Source: Deltaproteobacteria bacterium ADurb.Bin207 (GTDB lineage: Bacteria; Myxococcota_A; Polyangia; Polyangiales; Polyangiaceae). Taken from it: a DNA stretch of 53,307 bases. Shown in pieces: positions 35,149-42,726 of the stretch. The translations under genes were made by a program, and so were the position numbers. The DNA is taken from NCBI GenBank assembly GCA_002070115.1, contig MWCO01000037.1, positions 1-53,307 of the forward strand, in the 5' to 3' direction. The notes under the pieces were generated by a model, which saw nothing but the letters and a program-made list of their open reading frames with translations, did not search any database and was not told where the DNA came from. How positions within the stretch are numbered: the stretch's first letter is position 1; each line of letters opens with the position of its first letter.

Positions 35149-35718
35149 TCAGCGCGGACGAGTCGCGAGCGAGATACGTCGGATTTCTCGAACCGTGAGA
35201 GCCACGGCGGTAGCGAGTACGCCATTCATCCACACCACCGCATAGCCCAAGGCAGTACCCGCAATCGACCTATATCCGAAGTCTCCTTTGAATTGCGTAT
35301 AGGTAGCCGACACGCTGAGCCGTCGCGCCAACAACAATACGAGCAGCATAGCCAACAAGGAAGGAATCCCGGCCAGCGTCAATAGTTTCTTGAGTTGTTT
35401 CTGCCGGGCAAGGGGAGCGCCAAGCACGAAACCAACCGGCACGGTGAGGGCGTTGAACAATGCCATCGCAAGAATGACGGCGGAGGGGAGACGTCGAGCG
35501 TTGATGAAGTAGGCGACGGACCAATCGCCATGAAACGCCATGAAATATCCCGCCATGGGGGCGAATACGAGCAGGGAGAAGAGCATGCTCACGACCAGAC
35601 TTCGCGAGCCGAGCACGGAGGTTGGGTCGGACGAAAGCTCTTCGATCGCGGCCCAAGCAAAGGCAAGGCCCAACACGAATCCAAGCAAGGGAGCAACGAA
35701 AGACGGCATGGAGGCCAT
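35149..35718 (-). CDS. Multi-pass membrane protein
   Basis: A 189-residue integral membrane protein with about five hydrophobic helices: PLLGFVLGLAFAWAAI, VVSMLFSLLVFAPMAGYFMA, VILAMALFNALTVPVGFVLG, LTLAGIPSLLAMLLVLLLAR and ALGYAVVWMNGVLATAVALT. A basic loop (APLARQKQLKKLL) is likely cytoplasmic. No family motif is recognised. ATG 35718 is used; GTG 35730 and ATG 35709 are in frame. Confidence 0.65.
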   Translation of the reverse strand: MASMPSFVAPLLGFVLGLAFAWAAIEELSSDPTSVLGSRSLVVSMLFSLLVFAPMAGYFMAFHGDWSVAYFINARRLPSAVILAMALFNALTVPVGFVLGAPLARQKQLKKLLTLAGIPSLLAMLLVLLLARRLSVSATYTQFKGDFGYRSIAGTALGYAVVWMNGVLATAVALTVREIRRISLATRPR

Positions 35719-35908
35719 GGAGTCCAACACGTTGGGGCGAGCATGACAACCAAGATTGTCGCGTGGGTAATCCTGCGGTTCGGGCAGAGCGAAACGGCCT
35801 TGTATTCACCAAGGAACGATTCTGTTGCGCGACGGCAACTTGGCAGAACGTGGCCGCAATATCGTCGAACGGTCGACGTCGCGCTATGGACGCGCTAGAT
35901 GCGGAATC

Positions 35909-36697
35909 GTGGACGAACGAACGCTTCGACAATGGTTGGAACAGGTTCGAGTTGGCGCGGTGGATATCGAAACCGTGGTGGAGAAAATGCGGGATCTACC
36001 TTTTGCGGATCTCGGTATTGCACGGGTCGATCATCATCGTGCGTTACGGCAAGGACACCCGGAGGTAATTTTAGGGGAACCCAAAACCGCCGAACAGATT
36101 GCTGTCATCGCATCGGAGATTGTTCGTCAGGGTCATAACGTTCTCATTACGCGCGTGAGCCAAGAAAAAATTGAAGTTGTCAGTCAATCCCTTCCGGACA
36201 TTCACTATGCTGCTGTCGCGCGTGTCGCATCGCTCGTGCTCCACGAGATTCCTCGTAGAAAGCAACGGATCGCGGTAGTGACGGCAGGAACCGGCGATCT
36301 TCCCGTGGCGGAGGAGGCGATCGAAACGCTCCGGTTGACGGGCTTCGAGCCGTTGCGATTGGTCGATATCGGTGTGGCTGGTATTCATCGCCTGATGGCT
36401 TGTCGGGACGAATTGATGAGCGCGGATGCCATCATCGTGGTGGCTGGAATGGAAGGCGCTCTTCCGAGCGTGGTCGGAGGCTTGGTCGCTTGTCCTGTAA
36501 TCGCGGTACCCACGAGCGTGGGTTATGGCACTCACCTTGGCGGTATTACCCCCTTGTTGGCCATGCTCAGTTCCTGCGCGAGCGGCGTGGTGGTCGTCAA
36601 CATCGACAACGGTTTCGGGGCCGCCATGGCAGTGCATCGCATGTTTCCTCGGCAAGTTCGTTCGATGGATGGTCCCGAGGTGGAGAAAGCATCATGA
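35909..36697 (+). CDS. larB: LarB: nickel-pincer cofactor biosynthesis, NaAD carboxylase/hydrolase
   Basis: LarB carboxylates and hydrolyses nicotinic acid adenine dinucleotide, the first step of nickel-pincer nucleotide synthesis. The 262-residue protein has LPFADLGIARVDHHRALRQG at about 35-55, then the PurE-like domain VVTAGTGDLPVAEEA and GVAGIHRLMACRDEL, and finally VPTSVGYGTHLGGITPLLAM and SSCASGVVVVNIDNGFGAA. The Cys at 223 aligns with the catalytic Cys221 of the Lactobacillus enzyme. GTG 35909 gives the family-typical start MDERTLRQWL, with CGGAA just upstream. The in-frame TTG at 35825 would add 28 residues. larC starts inside its stop. Confidence 0.9.
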   Translation: MDERTLRQWLEQVRVGAVDIETVVEKMRDLPFADLGIARVDHHRALRQGHPEVILGEPKTAEQIAVIASEIVRQGHNVLITRVSQEKIEVVSQSLPDIHYAAVARVASLVLHEIPRRKQRIAVVTAGTGDLPVAEEAIETLRLTGFEPLRLVDIGVAGIHRLMACRDELMSADAIIVVAGMEGALPSVVGGLVACPVIAVPTSVGYGTHLGGITPLLAMLSSCASGVVVVNIDNGFGAAMAVHRMFPRQVRSMDGPEVEKAS

Positions 36698-37953
36698 AGC
36701 ATTCCCATTCGCACGACGATGTTCATGATCATGGGCATGACCCACGGTCGCATAGACACCAGCATGAAATGAAAGCTGGTGATGGTAAGGGAAAAATTCT
36801 GTATCTCGACGCGGCAAGCGGCGTGTCTGGCGATATGTTCGTTTCCGCGTTGCTCGACTTGGGGGTTCCTTTCGAAGTATTGAAAAAGACCATCGATGCA
36901 TTGCCGATCGAGGGGGTTCATCTCGAGTGGGGCACTCGATTTCGACAAGGCATTGCCGGGTCATCGTTCGTCGTTCACGTGCAAGGAGAGCAACCGGCAA
37001 GACATTGGCAAGAGATCGATGACATGCTCGTCCACGCTTCTCTTCCCGCGCCCGTGGTCTCGAGCGCTCGCGGTATCTTTCGTCGATTGGCGGAAGCCGA
37101 GGCGCAAGTGCATGGCATATCTCCACAACGCGTTCACTTCCACGAGGTAGGTGCCGTCGATGCGATCGTCGATATCGTGGGCGCCGCATCGCTCGTATCC
37201 TTCCTCGAGCCCTCACGGATCATGGTTTCACCTTTGCCCATGGGGTACGGAACGGTGAAAGCCGCCCACGGAATCCTTCCGCTTCCTGCCCCCGCGACGT
37301 TGCTCTGCTTACAAGGCGCACCAACCTATGGTGTCGACGTCGAAGGCGAATTGGTCACGCCGACGGGCGCCGCAATCGTAGCCACTTTCGCGGATGAGTA
37401 TTCTCGTTGGCCTTCGATGCTTGCCGAACGTACGGGAATGGGAACCGGGACGAAAGAATGGTCGTCGCTTCCCAACGTGCTCCGTGTCGTTTTAGGAGCC
37501 CCGGTTGTCGAAAAGCAGAGTCAGGTTTCACCTACCCACACGGTGATCGAAACGAACGTGGATGATATGACCGGTGAACTCGCTGCTCATACCATTCGTA
37601 TCCTGATGGATAGTGGGGCGCGCGATGTGTGGGTTACTCCCACAACCACCAAAAAAGGGCGTCCCGGAATGGTGCTGTCCGTGTTGGCGGCCAAAGAAGA
37701 TGTGGCGCGGCTCGAAGAGGCGATACTCCGTGAAACGACGACGCTGGGCGTTCGCAAGATCGATGTGACGAGAACGGAGTTGCCAAGGAAAGAATCCGAA
37801 GTCGAGACCAGGTTCGGAGCCATTGCGGTGAAGCTGGCGGAGCAGGGGGATAGTGTGAGAATGAAGCCTGAATTCGATGCTTGCGTTCGCGCCGCCCAGC
37901 AGCACGGCGTGACGGTGCGAGAGGTGATCGAAGAAGTAATGAAACGTCGCTGA
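36694..37953 (+). CDS. larC: LarC: nickel-pincer cofactor cyclometallase
   Basis: LarC inserts nickel into the pincer precursor in a CTP-dependent reaction. The 419-residue protein shows ILYLDAASGVSGDMFVSALL (about 30-50), VHFHEVGAVDAIVDIVGAAS, SPLPMGYGTVKAAHGILPLP, TPTGAAIVATFA and VIETNVDDMTGELAAHTIRI, all typical. It runs as a single frame, whereas some lactobacilli need a programmed frameshift between LarC1 and LarC2. The first 24 residues contain nine His, a likely nickel-binding extension. The ATG overlaps the larB stop (ATGA). larE and the racemase larA are not in the window. Confidence 0.93.
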   Translation: MKHSHSHDDVHDHGHDPRSHRHQHEMKAGDGKGKILYLDAASGVSGDMFVSALLDLGVPFEVLKKTIDALPIEGVHLEWGTRFRQGIAGSSFVVHVQGEQPARHWQEIDDMLVHASLPAPVVSSARGIFRRLAEAEAQVHGISPQRVHFHEVGAVDAIVDIVGAASLVSFLEPSRIMVSPLPMGYGTVKAAHGILPLPAPATLLCLQGAPTYGVDVEGELVTPTGAAIVATFADEYSRWPSMLAERTGMGTGTKEWSSLPNVLRVVLGAPVVEKQSQVSPTHTVIETNVDDMTGELAAHTIRILMDSGARDVWVTPTTTKKGRPGMVLSVLAAKEDVARLEEAILRETTTLGVRKIDVTRTELPRKESEVETRFGAIAVKLAEQGDSVRMKPEFDACVRAAQQHGVTVREVIEEVMKRR

Positions 37954-38051
37954 TATTCCCTAACGTAAGAAATCATTATTGATATTGCGGACATTGCGGC
38001 GCCATGTCATCGTTTTCACTCCCATTGTCTTTTTTTTGAGAGGGATGAGTC

Positions 38052-38834
38052 ATGGCTGAAAACGATCATGCGAAGCAGGCTCGCGCTTATCTGGAGCATC
38101 TTTGCCAGCGAATGGACAGAGGGGAAGCACCTGTTCGTTCGAGCAAGGCGTGGTGGCAGCTTCCATCCTTCATTCCTGTAGCCGTTGGCTTGTCCTTGGT
38201 CGCGTGCGGCGGGACGGTGCAGGAAGAGAGCAAAGGGGGAGATACGAAAGAGATTTGTGACAACGGCAAAGACGACAATGGGGATGGGAAAATCGACTGC
38301 GATGATTCGGATTGCGCCGAGTTCCCCGGGTGTCTTTCGGCTGCCTATGCCGCGCCGGTAGAAAAGGATTGTCGGGATGGTTTGGATAACGACGGCGATG
38401 GGAAGGTGGACTGCGATGATTCGGATTGCGTGGGTCTCCCCGAGTGTCAGGTCGTGGGTCCAGCCTATGCGGCGCCGGTGGAAATGGATTGCCATGATGG
38501 TTTGGATAACGACGGCGATGGGCTGACCGATTGCCTGGACTCTGATTGCATCATGGCTCCTGGATGCACCGCCCCAGCCTATGCGGCACCGGTGGAAACG
38601 GATTGCCAGGATGGGCAGGATAACGACGGCGATGGGGAGGTAGACTGCGACGATTCGGATTGTGCTGATGTCCCCGCGTGTACCGCGGGCCCCGCCTATG
38701 CGGCGCCGGTGGAAGCGGATTGCGAGGATGGGAAAGACAACGATGGCGATGGTGACATCGACTGTGCAGATTCGGATTGCTACAATGATCCGGCGTGTAT
38801 GTCGGCGGCGTACGCGGCTCCCTTTAGTCCATAA
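38052..38834 (+). CDS. DNDGDG-repeat lipoprotein-like protein with AYAAP spacers
   Basis: A 260-residue exported protein. After a charged 35-residue N-terminus comes a hydrophobic stretch ending VGLSLVACGG, a possible lipobox placed unusually far in. Five units follow, each of the form Cys-x-(D/N)-G-x-D-N-D/N-G-D-G-x-x-D-C-x-D-S-D-C-x3-P-x-C. Such Asp-rich loops resemble the metal-binding motifs of MopE-like and myxobacterial surface proteins and probably bind calcium. Each later unit is separated by AYAAPVE, and the protein ends AYAAPFSP. GAGGG stands about seven bases before the ATG. The substrate or partner is unknown. Confidence 0.8.
   Translation: MAENDHAKQARAYLEHLCQRMDRGEAPVRSSKAWWQLPSFIPVAVGLSLVACGGTVQEESKGGDTKEICDNGKDDNGDGKIDCDDSDCAEFPGCLSAAYAAPVEKDCRDGLDNDGDGKVDCDDSDCVGLPECQVVGPAYAAPVEMDCHDGLDNDGDGLTDCLDSDCIMAPGCTAPAYAAPVETDCQDGQDNDGDGEVDCDDSDCADVPACTAGPAYAAPVEADCEDGKDNDGDGDIDCADSDCYNDPACMSAAYAAPFSP
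38252..38834 (+). repeat. Five-copy in-frame tandem repeat of about 117 bp
   Basis: Repeat units within the preceding gene. The AYAAP-coding segment recurs near 38337, 38457, 38574, 38691 and 38805, at spacings of 120, 117, 117 and 114 bases. The core AACGACGGCGATGG is identical in copies near 38387, 38507 and 38624 and nearly so near 38741. High DNA identity suggests recent expansion; the copy number may vary between strains. Confidence 0.8.
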
Positions 38835-38955
38835 TCCCTAAATATTACGCATAGTTAGCATTCCTCGGCCGAACCGTCCGACCTGTCGTTCTTTCCGTGC
38901 TCATGGCGGAATCATCGGGACTGGTGCATCGATTCTTCAGTCCACGGCATGAGGC

Positions 38956-40737
38956 TCAGAACGGTAGACGCTCATTCGGATCGTCTTCATCACGTAGCGG
39001 ATGGCGCAAAGGACGAGCGGGAGGAGTATGTTCACGAGCGCCCATCCGTTCCGGAGATCGCCATCCATGCGCGAAAAGCCGGTAGGCCGATGATAGGTAT
39101 TCCTTGCCGGATACGAGCGTTTCCACGGCATTTTCGTCGCGTACGGTGAGCACGAGTTGTCGATGGCCGCCACTGCACTGACGCTGGAGCAAGTCGAGCA
39201 CGAAGCTGAGTTTCGATGGGCAAAAGCCCATATCCGCGTTGTCGACGAACCAGAAGCTTGGGTTATCGAAACCCACCACGGCACATAACATGGTCAGGAA
39301 ACGAAGAACTCCTTCGGAAATGCTGGGAGCGGTCAGTTTCATGCCATTGCGATCGAGGATAACGAGAACGAGTCTTCCGGTGGCGTCAGGTAGCCATTGA
39401 AGATCGTGGAGCAATCCATCCGAAAAGGAGCGCAGGCTGCGAAACACCAGGTCACGGCGTTCTGGATCTTGGCAGATGGCATGCAGGCAGGTGGATAGAT
39501 GATCGCCGTGGCTCCCCAACACGACTTGATGGGGAAAGGAAGGTCGCTGCATGGCTTGCAGGGTGGGTTGGAGAAATCGAAGGGATCGAAAAACGGATAA
39601 GACGGAAGATGTTGCATCCACGACGGTACGACTTCGCACGGCTGGATGCATGGCGAGTTGGGATAGGGCAGGGCGACGAGGATCGACCAACAGGGTTGGC
39701 CCTTTGGCTCCGGTACGGGAGGTGCGTCCGAGACGAATGGAAAGCCGGTCCGGAACGAGGATTGGCGCATCTTGGGGAGGGTGCGAATCGAATATATAAG
39801 CTCCTTTGTCTTCGAGCGACAAGCGTTCACGAACGACTCGCGGTGAAGCGGCGTCTTCCACCGTAACCTCGATGAAGTAGTTGGCGTTGCGAAGCTGGTT
39901 TCCTTCGGGAATGGCAACGCCGATCTCGATGGAAAAGGTGTTGTGTCCGAGGCGAGCCAGCTCCTGCAAACCACCGGGGATGCCGGGCCATGCCAACGTG
40001 CCTGTGTCTCCCCAATGCTCTCCCGCAATCTGGCTGAGCGAGTAGTTGCGTCCGATGCCATGCAAGAACCGAAACGCCTCGCGGAAGCTGCTCTTTCCCG
40101 AACCATGGGGGCCGGCCAGAAGGGTGAGAGCCGAAAAGCCCACGGACGCTTGGCGAATGCCTTTGAAGCGTTCGATCGACAACGAGTCGAACCGTGCATG
40201 CAGTGTGGCCAAGCCTTGTCCTTGCGTGCTTTCATCGGGCAGCAAGGAAACGATATCCTGGTCGGGTTCCGATGGACTGACCACGACCCGATCGCGCCAG
40301 GCGAGCAGCGCTTGAGCCCTTCGACGCGCGGTTTTTTGCGCAAGATCGGTGGCGGAGCGAATACGCTGCGTCAACTCATCTTCGGAAGGTCCTTGTTCTT
40401 GAAGCAAATCCGGGCAGAGCGCTTGCACTACCTCACAAGCTTCGATCGATTCCGCAAATACATCTCGTTCTTCGTCGGAGCCGGGGGGTGTTCGAAGAAG
40501 CGCCATGGCGTTTGGCGCGAGCGCCAGCGTTTCTCCTTCACGCTCGAGCCATCCGAGGATGCGAGCGGCCTGTCCGTAATAGTCGGCGTGTCGCGACGAC
40601 AACCCAGTGGCTGCTTGGATCTCGCGTTTTTGTGTAGCGCCTCGGCTCACCGCTTCCACCAGTCGGCGAATTCTGTCCAAGGAGTTGGCCTGGGGCACCT
40701 CGAAGGATTTCACCTGAAGCGGGGCGGTATCCGTCAT
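38956..40737 (-). CDS. ABC/SMC-like AAA ATPase with N-terminal winged-helix region and altered Walker B
   Basis: A 593-residue protein. Residues about 12-150 look like a DNA-binding or adaptor region (IRRLVEAVSRGATQKREIQA, TGLSSRHADYYGQAARILGW). An OLD/RecF-like ATPase follows: FKGIRQASVGFSALTLLAGP, Walker A GPHGSGKSSF (near 207-216), a signature-like SISEGVLRFLTMLCAVVG, and WFVDNADMGFCPSKL where LLIDEPEIGLHP is expected. The Walker B Asp499 is kept but the catalytic Glu is Asn500. The N-terminal part resembles those found beside restriction or defence ATPases, but no nuclease partner is present. GGGAG lies six bases before ATG 40737. It is divergent from the ABC operon. Confidence 0.75.
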   Translation of the reverse strand: MTDTAPLQVKSFEVPQANSLDRIRRLVEAVSRGATQKREIQAATGLSSRHADYYGQAARILGWLEREGETLALAPNAMALLRTPPGSDEERDVFAESIEACEVVQALCPDLLQEQGPSEDELTQRIRSATDLAQKTARRRAQALLAWRDRVVVSPSEPDQDIVSLLPDESTQGQGLATLHARFDSLSIERFKGIRQASVGFSALTLLAGPHGSGKSSFREAFRFLHGIGRNYSLSQIAGEHWGDTGTLAWPGIPGGLQELARLGHNTFSIEIGVAIPEGNQLRNANYFIEVTVEDAASPRVVRERLSLEDKGAYIFDSHPPQDAPILVPDRLSIRLGRTSRTGAKGPTLLVDPRRPALSQLAMHPAVRSRTVVDATSSVLSVFRSLRFLQPTLQAMQRPSFPHQVVLGSHGDHLSTCLHAICQDPERRDLVFRSLRSFSDGLLHDLQWLPDATGRLVLVILDRNGMKLTAPSISEGVLRFLTMLCAVVGFDNPSFWFVDNADMGFCPSKLSFVLDLLQRQCSGGHRQLVLTVRDENAVETLVSGKEYLSSAYRLFAHGWRSPERMGAREHTPPARPLRHPLRDEDDPNERLPF

Positions 40738-40939
40738 CAACGACTCCCACAACGAGCAAGCTCAGCGTTCTCCTGCATAGCCTGGAGCCACGGGGACCTC
40801 AATCGATACGAACGGCTCACTCCAAGCATGTCACGAATTTCTCAAACCGATGATCAACTCTTCGATCCCGGGAATGAATGGCGTTTTCGTTGGTTCTGAA
40901 GCTGGCCGTCCGTCCACTTCTGTTCTATCGGGAACCGTC

Positions 40940-42001
40940 ATGATCGAGGTTCGAAACCTGTTCAAGTATTATGGGCAGCGAAGGGCCGTGGGCCCGCTGT
41001 CCTTTTCTATCGCTCCGGGAGAAATCGTCGGTCTTCTCGGGCTCAATGGTGCCGGGAAAACCACGGTTCTGCGTGTTTTGGCCTGTGATCTGCTCCCTTC
41101 CGCGGGAACCGTGACCGTCGACGGCATCGATGTCGTCGATCAGCCTCAACAAGTTCGACATCGAATCGGATATTTACCTGATACTCCTCCGGTCTATGCA
41201 GAGATGGGGGTGCATGAGTATCTCGTATTCGCCGCGCGTCTGCGAGGCTTGACGACACAAGAAGCCCATCGCCGCGCGACGGAAGCCGAAAAGGTTACCA
41301 ACCTGGAGAAGGTGGCTCACGATCCGATTCATTCGCTGTCCCACGGATTCAAACAGCGTGTGGGTATCGCCCAAGCGCTCGTTCATCGACCGAAACTCTT
41401 GTTGCTCGATGAACCGATCCTTGGGCTCGATCCCGTGCAAATCGTAGAGATGCGACACTTACTGCGAAGCCTTCGCGGCGATTTTACCATCGTGTTGAGT
41501 TCTCATAACCTGAAAGAAATTAGCGAAACCTGCGATCGCCTGCTCGTCATTCGAGAAGGTTCCATTGTCGCTTCCGGTTCCGAGGCGGAGCTATCCAGCA
41601 AACTGCTTCAAACAACGAGCGTCGAAATCACGTTCTCTGGCGATCACGAACGCGTGGAACGAGTGGTTCGGGATAAGGACGGGGTGCGGAGCGTTGCCCT
41701 ACACCCTTCACCGGAAGATCCGGGAAATCACGTTCTTCGGGTCGATGCGGACCGCGACATCCGGCCAGAATTGGTTCGTACCTTGGTGGCGGCTGAGGTC
41801 GACGTGCTGCAAGTCGTTCAGGCCAAAGGAGAATTGGAATCCATTTTCTTGCGTCTGGCGGGCGATGTCAGCGCGGCAGGGAACGACGATCCCGCTTGTG
41901 ATGGTTCGAATCCCGAGTCCCCTTCGCAACAAGACAGGGCAATGAACGGCATCGAACCACACGATTCGACAGACAAGAAGGTGGATAAGGAGGAAGACTG
42001 A
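40940..42001 (+). CDS. ABC transporter ATPase (GldA-like)
   Basis: ATP-binding subunit of an ABC-2 exporter; 353 residues. Walker A is GLNGAGKTTVLRVL (near 37-44), the signature LSHGFKQRVGIAQAL, and Walker B LLLLDEPILGLDP followed by the H-loop VLSSHNLKEI. After the ATPase core, about residues 230-310 form an extra domain common in GldA-type proteins. ATG 40940 begins MIEVRNLFKYYGQ and follows GGGA. It opens a four-gene operon: its stop overlaps the permease start (TGATG). Confidence 0.92.
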   Translation: MIEVRNLFKYYGQRRAVGPLSFSIAPGEIVGLLGLNGAGKTTVLRVLACDLLPSAGTVTVDGIDVVDQPQQVRHRIGYLPDTPPVYAEMGVHEYLVFAARLRGLTTQEAHRRATEAEKVTNLEKVAHDPIHSLSHGFKQRVGIAQALVHRPKLLLLDEPILGLDPVQIVEMRHLLRSLRGDFTIVLSSHNLKEISETCDRLLVIREGSIVASGSEAELSSKLLQTTSVEITFSGDHERVERVVRDKDGVRSVALHPSPEDPGNHVLRVDADRDIRPELVRTLVAAEVDVLQVVQAKGELESIFLRLAGDVSAAGNDDPACDGSNPESPSQQDRAMNGIEPHDSTDKKVDKEED

Positions 42002-42726
42002 TGCGAAGCGCTCTTCTCATCGCATCCCGAGAGCTTCGGGGATTTTTGCGCTCACCGCTCGCGTATGTCGTCATCGCCATCATGCTGCTCATCGATGGTT
42101 TGCTTTATTACGGTGTGGCTCTTCGGGGTGAGGCCCGCTTGTCGGCCGAAGTGCTGAGGGATTTTTTCTATTTTTCGAGCGGCACCACCATGACGACCGC
42201 GATTCTTCTGTCCATGCGCCTGTTCGCCGAGGAAAAACAAACAGGCACCTTCGTGCTGCTCAATACCGCTCCCGTCCCTGATTCCGCCATCGTGGCAGGA
42301 AAATACCTATCCGCCTACACGCTCGTGGCCGGCTTCACCCTCATGACCGTGTACATGCCGTTGCTCATTTTCGTGCATGGACGTGTTTCCGTCGGGCATA
42401 TCGTGGTTGGCTATCTGGGATTGTTGCTCATCGGCGCCGCGTCGACAGCCATAGGAACGTTTGGGTCCGTGTTGGTTAAAAGCCAAACCATTGCAGCCGT
42501 CATTTCGGCGGTTCTTCTCGTGTTCATGCTCGTGTTATGGCTGGTAGCCCGCGAAACGGACCCTCCGATTCGCGAGTTTCTTACCGCCCTATCCCTTCAC
42601 GACACCCACTTCCGTCCGTTCATGCTCGGACAACTCGAACTACAGCACTGCGTTTACTACCTTGCCGTGACGTTCTTTTTCCTTCTTGCCACCACGAAAA
42701 CGCTCGAAGCCAGGAGGTGGCGATGA
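42001..42726 (+). CDS. ABC-2 type permease (GldF-like)
   Basis: A 241-residue integral membrane subunit. It starts LLIASRELRGFLRSPLAYVV, typical of ABC-2 permeases, and has about six helices: VVIAIMLLIDGLLYYGVAL, FSSGTTMTTAILLSM, YTLVAGFTLMTVYMPLLIFV, IVVGYLGLLLIGAASTAIG, AAVISAVLLVFMLVLWLV and YYLAVTFFFLLATT. The loop RLFAEEKQTGTFVLLNTAPV is the family hallmark. The next gene starts within its stop. Confidence 0.92.
   Translation: MRSALLIASRELRGFLRSPLAYVVIAIMLLIDGLLYYGVALRGEARLSAEVLRDFFYFSSGTTMTTAILLSMRLFAEEKQTGTFVLLNTAPVPDSAIVAGKYLSAYTLVAGFTLMTVYMPLLIFVHGRVSVGHIVVGYLGLLLIGAASTAIGTFGSVLVKSQTIAAVISAVLLVFMLVLWLVARETDPPIREFLTALSLHDTHFRPFMLGQLELQHCVYYLAVTFFFLLATTKTLEARRWR

Noticed and set aside
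38031..38038. T-run before the repeat protein gene as a terminator of larC
   Set aside because: No GC-rich stem precedes it.
38252..38834. Tandem repeats as a possible CRISPR array
   Set aside because: The repeats are long, in frame and code for a Cys/Asp-rich protein; there are no unique spacers.
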